Origin: Aotearoamyces nothofagi
Taxonomy: Eukaryota; Ascomycota; Leotiomycetes; Leotiales; Tympanidaceae
Direction: 5' to 3'
DNA: 64,000 nucleotides
Assembly: GCA_015345905.1 (NCBI GenBank)
Contig: JADDTR010000017.1
Location: 186,001-250,000 of the forward strand
Both the position numbers and the translations under genes were made by a program. The notes under the pieces are model-generated. The model was not told the origin of the DNA. It saw only the letters and a program-made list of their open reading frames with translations, and ran no database searches. Shown here one piece after another: positions 1-10,266 of the stretch; position 1 is the first letter of the stretch, and each line of letters opens with the position of its first letter.

Positions 1-1771
1 TGATAGAAGTCATGAGACAAGGTTGAGCTAAATAAATTAGTAGGAGTTTAAAGTGATAAAAAGTATATCGACCTACCTGTAGAACACGGAGTTGTCGCAA
101 TTGACTGTGCAATGCACGTCATTCGCCAATAGCGTATTCATAGCATGGCCTCCAATACTTCGTGTAAGATGTAGGATCTCATTGCCAATCGGGCAAACTT
201 CCAAGCAAATATTCTTCTTTTTGAACAACTCCATCAGTTCTGGATGCTGGGCCAAAGCGAACCCATGACCAATGCGCTTACAGCCCAGCATGAGGGCATC
301 AACAAGATTGCCGTCTGCCGGACCACCATTCTCCAGCGTCTCACCGGCATGAAATATGAAGGGGATATCCAGCTTGAGTTTCTTGCACTGTGCGCGAAAA
401 GCAAGAAGTTCAGGGATGAAATCGTTGATCTTTTGCATTGTCTCTTCAGGCCCAACAAGGTCAAATCCTATATATGCAGTTTAGCTCTGGGAGTGAGAAA
501 ACCCAAGGTACAGAAAACTAACCACAAATTAGGTCCGGATATGTCTGCTTCAACTTGATGCACTCATTAAGATGGGTAGCTATTGGGTAAGGAGGGGGCA
601 ATTTGGGAGCACAGTAAATAATCTTGACGCCATGAAAGTACTCTCCTGGGTGCAAAGCCGCCTTCGCCTTATTGACTTCTTCAATGATGATTTGGCACAT
701 ATCGACGTTGTTAATCTTTTCCGAAGCATCGTCACGCCACAGTACATTGGCAGCTATAGTAGGGCGAAGTTCGGCGTATTGGATGCCATCGTCAACAAAA
801 CTTCGAATGAGCGCCCGGGTGTAGTTTCGGAATGCAGATTCATAATTGAAAAGCCCTTTCATCATGCGTGTTCCAATGGCGAATTGATCCCAGATACTGT
901 CCACGTTAGCTGAAGGACTTCTCCGATTACTAATGGGAAAGATTTACCCTTTCACAGTCTGGCGAGTTCCATGAGTCTGTTCTTCCGTAAAAGTGACCTT
1001 CTCTACTAGCCAGTCTTCGGCTACTTGCTCTCCCCTCTGAGGTGGGGTAACACGGTGATCAATAAAGTTGTCCAGGAAATTACGATACGGCATCCAACTC
1101 CACGGAAGAGTGAAGGGGTCGAACAAGTCTCCCTCAAGTTCGGCAACAGGTAACTTTTCGGCAGGGCTCGTGGTGGCAGAATGCACCTGGAACTGAATCT
1201 CACAAGCTGCCATATTAGCAGCGTTGATCAAAGGTAGTGAACTCCTGATCCACATTGCTGTGATGCCTCTGGCATGCTCAATAAGGAATCGTGGAGGAAG
1301 CCCAGAGTTATAGTGGATGTGAAGATGAGCTCCCTTGGGCATATGCTGAGCAATTGCTAAGGTACGGGTCTTGTTGATCAAATCCAGATTCTCAAGGTAC
1401 GGGCCTGCAGCGTACCGCTGCTTGCCGTCTGGGTGGAGTGCAGATGAATAAATCGTGTTTTGATCATCAGCTTGGACTTGCCGAACAATGCTGGCTGCTT
1501 TCCGCTCCAAGTTTGTAGCATTCGCAATAGCTTCTGCGTCAAAAGCCCTTGATCTCTCTTTTTGAATCAGTAGCTCTCGCGCAGCGCTGTACTCCGCTTG
1601 ACTTGTGAAAGTGCCCGAGCCTTCCATTAGAGCGGCAGTCCTTCGTGTAACAGCTGCGAATGAAGATTGAGGCATACTGAATAAAGTCGAGGGTAGAAAA
1701 GGAAATGCAGTTTTGAAGGTGTCGGAAATGGTTGATAAAAGCTCAGTCGTGAACTGGCAAATGAAAAGCAC
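1..1771 (-). CDS. Adenosine deaminase-related protein (ADGF/CECR1 type), 3' end off the window
   Basis: Metal-dependent deaminase of the adenosine/AMP deaminase superfamily; the ADGF/CECR1 branch converts adenosine to inosine. Exons read on the minus strand: 1771-948, 896-523, 467-77, and a last partial exon from 27 to the window edge. Reading phase is kept across all three introns, each of which has a GTRRGT-like or GTTAGT donor. Visible family motifs are HLHIHYNSG (first metal-ligand region), FHAGETL, RIGHG, and CTVNCDN followed by a splice into STLSHDFYQ, which is typical of this branch. The second Asp of the usual DD pair is Asn here. The start at 1771 adds about 32 residues before a second in-frame ATG at 1675 (MPQSSF), which may be the true start; I see no clear secretion signal, so it may be intracellular. 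The C-terminus lies outside the window. Confidence 0.9.
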
Positions 1772-1777
1772 AACCTA

Positions 1778-2125
1778 ATGATCCCACTGCGACAAAGAAT
1801 CCTAACATCCTTTCAGAGACCTGCCAGGCCCACATGTAGCTACTGTAAATCGAAGAAATGTGAAGTTCAAGTATGTCAAAGAAATTCGGGTGATGAGACT
1901 GCTTGTCGCAATACGGCGAGGATGAGGAAATTTGAAAATAGAGACGTCAACGGATGCGGCTGGGACAAAGAGAGAATTGAGCTTTATACTCCGAACGGAA
2001 CAGAACAGGCTAGCAACGACATTCATTATGACTTGGACCCAATAACCTCCCATACGAGCCCGATTGAAACAATCTGCGCATTCATGGTCTCATATCGCCT
2101 TTTCGAAAGGTATCAGGGAAGTTGA
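1778..2125 (+). pseudogene. Possible remnant of a Zn2Cys6 transcription factor
   Basis: An open frame of 115 codons starts 7 bp from the start of the divergent deaminase gene. It holds CSYCKSKKCE and, further on, DETACRN and ARMRK followed by CGWDKER, which together look like a decayed fungal zinc cluster. The cysteine spacing is wrong (CX2CX4C) and one expected cysteine is Thr. No regulatory domain follows, and the next 900 bp have no long frame. It could instead be a chance frame in the deaminase promoter. Stated as a weak call. Confidence 0.25.
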
Positions 2126-2690
2126 TAACATCGAAGTCTTACCGATCCAATTGACGACGTTTCTCTCTTCATAACATCTTTCTCATTAACCACCAACAGC
2201 GACAGCAAGGTCAGCAACGACGAACTCCCAAGTGCACAAAGCTTCTTCTTCAGTCGGCGTTCAGGTTCAAATACCCTCAGAAGTAGAACTTGCGCCCATC
2301 CCCTCCCGAACGCGTCAATCATTCAAGGCACAATCCATCACATATACGGTCACGGTCACGAGCACGAGGCAGCGAGGCAGCGAGGCAGCGAGTTGACAAG
2401 GGCACTTCGAACATATTTCCAGCAAACTCGGAGCTGATCTGTGATATTTCACGATGGCGAACCGCTGCTATTATCAGCATGGTGTTATGTGACAGTGCTA
2501 CGTTTCTGAACTCCACGTTGACTGAGGGGTATTGGGGAGATAGGCGTAAACTGAGACCAGTGCTGTCATCTATCAACGAAGATATTTCATATATATTAGA
2601 TAGAGGCGGCAGATATTATAATATACGCAGACATTAGACGACATAGACACTTTAATCATGACAAAAGCAGGAATTAGATATTATAAACAT

Positions 2691-2715
2691 ATTTATTATT
2701 TATTATTTATTATTT
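2691..2715. repeat. AT-rich 7-bp tandem repeat
   Basis: About 3.5 copies of TTTATTA in the AT-rich intergenic stretch. It looks like a simple microsatellite-type repeat. Confidence 0.7.
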
Positions 2716-3032
2716 CGGAACCCTTAATGATTTATCAATCAGATGAAGCATTTCAACCACAACTGACAAATTTATGAGTGTGCTGAATTTATTGAACTCC
2801 AGAAGTAGGCACAAAGTCAAATAATATATCTCACTTTACGCTTAGACACTTCGTACCCACGTGCCTATATCTCATTGTCTGTATTATAAATGATAGACCG
2901 AAGCTATCCCCACTGCGATGACGTAGTCCCGAACCGGAACAACCTCAAATCACGACGACAATTCTCGAGCGTCAAGCTTTGACGACCAAAACAAGATGAA
3001 TCTACAAGATTGGGTGACGAGAAATTCATAAC

Positions 3033-3427
3033 ATGTACACGATCGTCCGCCCGACAGGGCAACGAATCCTCCAAAGTCTTGCCGAAGCCACACGCGCGGC
3101 GAGTACACAAACTATTGGGGCATCGAAGGAAGGGGCCAAGAGCAGAGTAAACCTTAACAGCCACTTACACATCCCAACAGACTCCAGACTGACGTACCAA
3201 AGGTAGCCAAGGACGGGTGCAATCCGTTAGACCTGGACAAGAAGCCAGCTGAAGAAGTAGAAAAGATAGAAGAGAGGGAGAAGACGATAGCAGAGCTTGA
3301 TGATGAATTGAGGCTGAAACTCGAGAGAATTTCGGGAGAAGGCGGTGCTGCTGGTTTGGAATACGAGGATGGGAAGGCGGTTGCTATGAAAAGAGGTGTT
3401 AGGGATAATATGTTTAGATTGATCTGA
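3033..3427 (+). CDS. Small conserved-looking hypothetical protein, two exons
   Basis: Proposed exons are 3033-3146 (38 codons) and 3203-3427 (75 codons with stop), joined in phase 0 across a 56-bp intron with donor GTAAAC, a CTTAAC/CTTACAC branch-like site and acceptor CAAAG. The 112-residue product starts MYTIVRPTGQ, has an arginine/serine/threonine-rich N-terminal part, then an acidic and lysine-rich helical stretch (KIEEREKTIAELDDELRLK) and ends NMFRLI. The second exon looks coding because it is a charged, heptad-like helix on the plus strand. The N-terminus is basic and poor in acidic residues, so mitochondrial import is conceivable. I do not recognise the family. The intron is inferred and its acceptor is weak; without it exon 1 runs into a stop at 3203. 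Confidence 0.45.
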
Positions 3428-3935
3428 GGCATTTCAATCCGTGCATGAGGGATGAGATATCGGTATATCATATAGCGTGCACACTATCGCTAGGCGTGAC
3501 TGTAGAAATTTATAGATTGAAAGTCATTGTATTGTTTTATTGTACAGAACAGGATACATAGAAGCATAGTAGACTTTAGTTGAATAGGAACCTGTCGCTA
3601 ATAACCAGTTGAAGACATTTGATTAATTTTTTGTAGTCTGTCCGAAAAGACACTGTAACTTATCTAAAGGCTCTCACTAATAACTGGTCTGAAGATTCTA
3701 CTAGCAGGATAGATATATACCATGTATGCAGCTATCTATATACGTACTGCAATGCTATTTTTAGGGTACGGAAATTCTGGCAGATGCAAGACGGAAATGA
3801 TGCATTGGGTCTCGTTCTTGTTGCCATATGCGCCATACTCCAGAAACCATGCTCCTTTTATGCCACCTATATAATCGCGGCACATAATCAAACCCACCAT
3901 ACCCTTAAAACTTTTTGGGCATGTATTCGATCGCG
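3428..3935. other. Intergenic, nothing recognised
   Basis: Tail-to-tail gap between the small gene and the serine-rich gene. AT-rich, with no frame, repeat or RNA gene that I can support; it probably holds 3' UTRs. Confidence 0.5.
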
Positions 3936-4898
3936 CTAGAACCCATTCTCCATGAATGAATCGATGCCTCCCACATAGTAAGGTAAGGCGTGCATCAGCA
4001 CCTCTTCAACATCAACGCCATCATTAGGCGGTATAACACGCTTCCGCCTCATCTCATCACTGCTATCGGGCTCGTCACACTCTACAATCTTTTGAGGTGG
4101 GTCTTCAAAAAGGAGACTTGTCCGTTCTCCTGCAACTTTCCTCCTTAACCTTCTTGCACTTGAACCAGCCTCGTTCGCATCGAAGGCTTGTATGTCTTCA
4201 TCGTCCGTACCACTACCAATGCTTTGACTAAGAGTCCGCTTATGTATGCTTCCTGAGCTGAGACGGTTTCGACGCCGTCGTGCACGCTGCTGTTGTAGCC
4301 AAATCTCACGTTCATCCTCAGGATTGCTGCAGTTCAGAGCCTCGAGATCTTCAGCTAGTATACGGGCATCAAGATCTGCTGATGCTGCCATTGCTCGATG
4401 GTAAATAACGTATTCCGAATCAACATCCTCATAGTGGTCTGGCTTAACAACAGAAAGTGCACCGTCGCTATCCGTCTCCATATCGCTGTCCTGAAACTCT
4501 TCGATTGTGAAGCTGCCGTGCGAGACGATTCTGTTCCGTGCGTCCAAACTTTCTCGAGAAAATTTATCATTCGATCGAGACTTAGTTGCCAATACTTCGG
4601 ACGAGAGAGATCGGGGTGGACTACCGGACGACCCGGATGACGGTGACGACGATCGAGGGGACAGATCCTCAGGCCGAATGGGATTATAGCTGAAGTGGGG
4701 GCCATTGCCGACAGGACGTATATTTGCTTTTGGTCGTGGAACTGGTTGGGAGAAGTTCTGGACTCCATAACGTCGCGAAGACTGAGGCCTTTCGCCTAAG
4801 GCGAAGGTGGAGGTGGCTGGAGTCTCTGGTGGAGAGGAAGGCCGGACCTGCTGGGCAAAGTGGAGATTGGGCGTAGACGGCCGCATCATTCCGGGCAA
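3936..4898 (-). CDS. Uncharacterised serine-rich, low-complexity protein
   Basis: A single uninterrupted frame of 320 residues from ATG at 4898. The first 110 residues are rich in Ser, Pro and Arg (PRSSSPSSGSSGSPPRSLSS) and look disordered. Then follow an acidic patch (FQDSDMETDSDGA), a conserved-looking helical core around residues 155-205 (YHRAMAASADLDARILAEDLEALNC, then a basic QQQRARRRRNR run that could be a nuclear localisation signal), another acidic and serine segment, and an ordered C-terminus (DVEEVLMHALPYYVGGIDSFMENGF). No catalytic motif or membrane segment is visible. The ordered ends suggest a real gene. I do not recognise a named family; function unknown. Confidence 0.75.
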   Translation of the reverse strand: MPGMMRPSTPNLHFAQQVRPSSPPETPATSTFALGERPQSSRRYGVQNFSQPVPRPKANIRPVGNGPHFSYNPIRPEDLSPRSSSPSSGSSGSPPRSLSSEVLATKSRSNDKFSRESLDARNRIVSHGSFTIEEFQDSDMETDSDGALSVVKPDHYEDVDSEYVIYHRAMAASADLDARILAEDLEALNCSNPEDEREIWLQQQRARRRRNRLSSGSIHKRTLSQSIGSGTDDEDIQAFDANEAGSSARRLRRKVAGERTSLLFEDPPQKIVECDEPDSSDEMRRKRVIPPNDGVDVEEVLMHALPYYVGGIDSFMENGF

Positions 4899-5970
4899 TG
4901 TGGAAGTAAAAAGTATATGAAACTCCTAGAAGGAGCTGCTGTCAATATTGAAGCTCAAGAGACAATGTGACGTGGTCCGTCGTTCAAATTCAAGGTGCCA
5001 ATACCCGAGGGTCTCTCCAGGGAGAAGGTAAACGGGGACAATAGCAGCTCATGATAACCATTGATAGTCAGCGATATCACGCTTGAGGTCTAGGGTCTCT
5101 TTATCGAGGGTATTGCTGGCGCAATTGTGATAGATCAGGCGTCAAATTCCAAACTCGACCTGCTGTCGCGTATGGGAATCTAGGGACACAAGGCCGCGGC
5201 AGCTACCAATGCGAAGGCGTCCAATGCCCGAAGGTTGTGATGGTATTGACGGCTGAGAAGGGTTGCAATGCAATGCGATCCAATATAGGGGTTCGGTGGT
5301 TTCACGTGTCGAAACGTCTTGAAGTGGTACTGGTCTATTAATATGACGGCCGTCAGAGTTTGGTATGTACAGCAAGAGGGCTATCCTTCAGTCCTTATAA
5401 AGCCTACGGGCACATGGCTATAATGGCTTTGCCGGTCAATCCAAGCAAGCCCGGGCATCAGGTCGAAACCAGAAACGAGAGTTTCCGTCTGTAGAGAAGC
5501 TGTTGGGCAGCAATGGCCTCTATTTTCTAGGTTCTCCCTTGCGGAACGACGATGGACGGACGGACGCACTGACAAAATTATCTGGCATGCGGCCCGGACG
5601 GAAAGGTACGACACGGAAGGAAAACACTTATGCGTTGTCAAGAAAGGAGAGGCAATTCCGGACGGAGGCCGTATGCACGACAAAGCAGATTTGCCCAATA
5701 AGAGTATATGGTGTTTCTGAGAGGTTGAAGATATTCTGTCGTGCATCTTTATTACTGGCGCGGCCACAAGAGTTTTGGAGTCGTGGCGTCCTGGCGTCTA
5801 AGGTGGACTGCGGCAGCCTTAAGGCCTGATACCCACAAGGCCTCAAGTCAACACGCCGAGTGTCCGGCTCTGGGCCATAGATAACACCAGACGCGTTGAT
5901 CGGGACGCGTCGAACACTCGTCGAAGAAGTCGGAGAACTACACCAACTCTGAATAACGGCCCTGCCCATT
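4899..5970. other. Intergenic between two divergent genes, nothing recognised
   Basis: About 1.1 kb lies between the start of the serine-rich gene and the start of SPC34, so it should hold both promoters. The short frames on both strands have no recognisable domains. No repeat or RNA gene seen. Confidence 0.5.
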
Positions 5971-6775
5971 ATGTCTCTACTCTCCGCTCACCTTGAGCAG
6001 ATCTCATTTTGCTCCCAGTCTATCGCGTCCTTGCCGTAGGTGCTTCTCTGATGCTGGTGAGGCACAATTGACCCCGCATAGATTCCCCCCGCCAAAGATC
6101 TTCACCAATGCGCTTCTCGCGCCTCACGATATTACAGCCCTGATCAGAGACACTGAACCTCATGAACGTGCTCTCTTCTCTGTCCCTCCGCCTCCTCCCC
6201 CAAGTACATCCCATTATCCCGATCCTAAATCAAGTACCAGCTCGCGGCGACAGACAGTCTTCAATATTACAAGCGGCGAGGTTACTTCGGGTGCGAATAC
6301 TACTTCTCGAGCACCGAGACGAAATACTGCGGTTGCTGCGGTGCTTGGGGCAGATCTCAACTCAGAAATCCGCAAGAACGAGAATCAGCAGAAGGGCGAT
6401 ATTGATGTTGAGGTCCTTCTCCGCGGAGCAGAAAAACTTGGAGAGGTTTATGTGATGGAGGGTGCAAAGGAGAAAATTGCCGCTCTGCGCTTAAGGTATA
6501 CTAGATTACGAACGAGCTTGGCGCATTATGAGGCAAGAGTCGTAAGACAGACAAGGGAATTAGAGAAGATGAACAGGACGGGGGATTGGGATCGTGATAG
6601 TGGTGACGAAGACGAGGCGCCGGAAGAAGAGGTAGACAACGAGCAAGAGTCGCTCATTACAGATGAAGATCTACGGAGAGAGGAAGAAGAGATTAAGGAG
6701 CTGGAGAGAAAGAAAAAGGAGTTGGAAGAGAGGGTCACGGGCATGGAGAGAGATCTGGGCGGGTTGTTGCGATGA
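5971..6775 (+). CDS. SPC34: DASH complex subunit Spc34
   Basis: Subunit of the DASH/Dam1 complex, which couples kinetochores to spindle microtubule plus ends in fungi. The gene has two exons, 5971-6035 and 6082-6775, with a 46-bp intron (donor GTAGGT, acceptor CATAG); the product is 252 residues. The splice rebuilds the family hallmark LPFPPPKIF, followed by NALLAPHDITALIRDTE, HERALFSV and a polyproline run. The middle (EVLLRGAEKLGEVY and the helical stretch after it) and the Glu/Arg-rich coiled coil near residues 215-250 also match the family. Exon 1 begins MSLLSAHLEQISFCSQSIASL, a usual Spc34 N-terminus, which fixes the start. Fungus-specific; nuclear. Confidence 0.93.
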
Positions 6776-7574
6776 TGTAGGTACTATATTGGAGCAAGGA
6801 GTCGTCAGAGGCGTCATATACCCGTGGATTTATGCGAGAGACGCACCGCTTCATAATGAGATGTCATAGTAGACCTGGATGGATATTTGCAACTAGTAAA
6901 GTACCATGTCTACAATGCCATGCCGTAAAGAACGCCAAGGATACTGTAAACTAACGAGGGGGTTTGTATGAATAAACATACTTTGGCATAATTTGTAATA
7001 ATATTAGAATATTTTGTTGATTTGGAGCGATATCTCGTCTATTGAACGAACTATTGGTATCTATTATAACCATCTTTCTATATAAGCAGTTACATTGAAT
7101 TCGAAAGCAATGCAATTATATACTTTATCTTACAGGGCATCAACTGCTACAGTTTTATTACGCCTCCAAGACAATGGTGAGAGAACCTGATATTATCAGG
7201 ACCTACCTACCTACCTATAGATTCGATTGTTTATTGGCAAAACTTATGATACTAATCACAGCCTGTACAACCCGGAAACCACTCGGCCGTTACTCCCCGG
7301 ATTCTAATCGCTGTTCTGACGATTAGCCCTGCGGCTGAAATTAAAGCCTGGGTGAATCACGCCAAACCCGAAACGAACTGATCAGGTCTCCATGCCAAGC
7401 GACAAGGTAAGAGGGCACCCAACATTTCAGTTCCGCCTGCACCTCAATTACCTCGCAACGGGTCTCTCGACCATCGCTCCTAACATACTCCTTTCACTCT
7501 GTGCATATCGCACAGTACGTTTGACGATCGTATAGTTTGGATATCGTCACTGCCTACACGCGGCGACCCCAGCC
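6776..7574. other. Intergenic with short CTAC repeat
   Basis: AT-rich 3' flank of SPC34 followed by the TAF12 promoter. A short ACCT repeat (ACCTACCTACCTACCTATAG) lies near 7201-7220. No gene recognised. Confidence 0.5.
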
Positions 7575-9556
7575 ATGAGCGGCAACCAGGGTACCCAAGG
7601 TCAGCAGCCGCAGCCTCAGCAGGCGCGACCACCCTTCTTCCAGCCAGAGCAAATGCGTAACCTGCCGAGCCAATTCTCGTCAGAAGAGAAGCAGAAGTGG
7701 GAGAATGGCCTGAAGATGTTGTACAAGAGCATGGAAACGCATCCTCCAGAGAGCCAACAACACCAAGAGGCAAAGAAGAAAGTACACGACTTCTCTGTTA
7801 CCCTTCAAAAAAAGATTCAGGCAAATAGAGCACAAGCAGGACAAGTGCAAGCTCGACCTTCTAACCCCAACCAAGGAGCACAACAGCAGGCCCAAGCGGA
7901 AGGGTCAACTCAAGTGCAGGATGCAGCGCAACTCCCCAAACCATTACAAGGCGGTCCCCTGAAACCCTCAGAACAGATGTTAAATCATATTAATACCTTT
8001 CCATATGCACTGCCGCTGAATTTGGCTCCATCAACCCCCGAAGCTAATAAATGGCTTCAAGATGCTAAGAACGGTTATGGCAAAGCCCTCTTTACTATGG
8101 AAAATACATCCCAACGTTTATCAGCCATGGAGAAAATGGTAAAAGAGCGAACGGAACAGGGAAAGCTGCTGACTCCAGAGGAGCAGAAGGATTTCACAGG
8201 GAAGAAGGAGATGTGGCAGAAGCAGTATGCAGATGCCAAACGGAACATTGATAAGTTCAGAAAGGAACAACAACAGAATGCCCAAGCTACAGCACAACAA
8301 TCTGGAATATCTCATCAACAATCCGGGGGCAGTGGAAATGCTGCTCCGTCTCGACCGGCGCTGAATCTTCAGCAACAAGCTCCAAATCAAACCGTGCCGA
8401 ATACAGATGCGATGCAGGCAGCCATGAATGCAGCTAGGCAAGGTCAAGCCGCGAGAACTAGCGTATCAGGAAACTCTGGCCAGCAGAATGAACAGATATC
8501 TCACGCTCCCAATCCCCAGACTATGAATGCACCTTCACTCCCAAATATGGCCCAAGCACCTGGTGGACAAGGTGTAAATATCAAACTAGAAGGTGGACCA
8601 AACCAAACTCAAATTAATACTGCTATTGCTCAGGCTCCCCATCTGCAGCAGACAAACGGTTCAAGACAGGGACAAACCCCCCCACATTCTGCAATACCGC
8701 AGTCGGCAACATCCAACGGGCCTCCAAAACCTTTAACGCATGCAGCTGCAGTCGCCCACGCCTCTAGGACATATTCCAGTAGCCAGACTTCTAGCACGCC
8801 AAATGTTATGGCGTCGCATTCACATCCTACGCTTACTAAGGAAACACAAAACGTCATGACTAATAAAATGCCAATTCCAAAACAACTACCTCTTGCAGCT
8901 ACACAACCTATTCAAGGAGTACCCATGCAACCTGCTCGACCAACATACTCCGGAGGACCAAGCAACAGTGGCAGCGGCTTCATGAGTCAACCAGTTTTAC
9001 AAAAGACCCCAGGTTTCAACCTAGAGGGCGAGGGTGACAGAGTCATGAATAAGAGAAAGTTGGATGAACTGGTTCGCCAGGTCACAGGTGGAGGCGAAGG
9101 CTTGGATAGTAGCAGCGATGCTTTGTCACCTGAAGTGGAAGATGTATGTATCATCCCATCCCTATAACGATGGTGTAAAATTCTTGCATCTGGAATTATC
9201 CTATCCACTTTACTCACCTTCACCTTCACCTTCACATTCACTTACACTTATATCTCTTGTTTACAACATTTTTGCAACATTGCTGACAACATTTATAGTG
9301 CGTTCTCTCAGTTGCCGACGAGTTTGTTGACCAAGTGATCACCGCCGCCTGCAAGTGTGCCAAAGCTCGCGGCTCAAAGACTCTCGAGATTCGTGATATC
9401 CAACTCATCCTTGAGCGCAACTACAACATTCGTATTCCTGGCTACGCTAGTGACGAAATCCGAACCGTCAGAAAGTTCCAGCCGGCTCAAGGTTGGATTG
9501 CAAAGATGAGTGCGATTCAGGCTGCCAAGGTCACTGGTGGAAAGGGCGACTTGTAA
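7575..9556 (+). CDS. TAF12: TFIID/SAGA subunit TAF12
   Basis: TBP-associated factor shared by TFIID and SAGA; its histone fold pairs with TAF4 (and Ada1 in SAGA). Exons are 7575-9143 and 9299-9556 with a 155-bp intron (donor GTATGT, acceptor TATAG), giving 608 residues. The first 480 residues are Gln/Asn/Ala/Pro-rich and mostly disordered, with poly-Gln-like stretches. The C-terminal 90 residues are an H2B-like fold: [11 protein letters not shown] at the start, then across the splice [42 protein letters not shown]. The intron sits inside the histone-fold coding region. Nuclear. The plus-strand neighbours SPC34 and RPN3 are independently transcribed. Confidence 0.95.
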
Positions 9557-10266
9557 AGGGTCGGGAGTCATCTACAATTAGGCGGCATGATTTGCTAGGC
9601 GTCACTGGACATGCAAAGGAAAGGAAGGGGCGTTCTCATCATAGCCATAGGTATGGAAAGGTGAACATTCAGTTCTAGATGCTCAATACAAAGGGATTGA
9701 GTAATGAATACCAGTAACTTTACTTTGATTTTACTTTCGCGAATGTCATGCATGTGAACCGTTGGAACCTGAGGTCACCGGGCCCCGTTCCACCAATATT
9801 TAGGTTAAAATTGATGTATCACGTGATTAAGTTAGATGAAGGGGTTCTGTTCACTCATATTCTTATTTTGAAACACATTGTCCTTCTGATCAATTTATTA
9901 AAATGCCATGATTTGTTGATGTAAAGGTCCATACCATATTTCCTTCCTGTCCTACAAGATATCATTGTAGTTACTTGCAGCTTACATAAGGAAAGCAAAT
10001 CAGCTTTGAGCTGCTTCTCGCTAGCGGCGCGAGTTACCTTTAGCTACCTTAAGAGGGTGACGGAGCTCGACAGCCTAGTTGCAACGACCAAGAACCCAAC
10101 ATAAACAACGAAACCACATCGATAAGCTATTTCAAGGAAAACCAGCGTCACTAGACGTAACCTTAAGTCCTTAACGACTCTCTAATTTAAATCACCGAGG
10201 ACAGAACTCAAGCCGCGAAGATCATCAAGTCAGAAGGGCACCTGATAGTCTGTTGACGACAACGAC
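9557..10266. other. Intergenic, nothing recognised
   Basis: TAF12 3' flank and RPN3 promoter. It contains TACCTTTAGCTACCTTAAG near 10033-10053, a motif type that recurs in other gaps of this window. No gene seen. Confidence 0.5.

Larger units (their letters stand above)
1772..3032. other. Intergenic region between deaminase and small gene
   Basis: Apart from the weak zinc-cluster-like frame at 1778-2125, I see only short unrelated frames. The stretch 2640-2830 is AT-rich and contains a short 7-bp tandem repeat. No RNA gene recognised. Confidence 0.5.
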
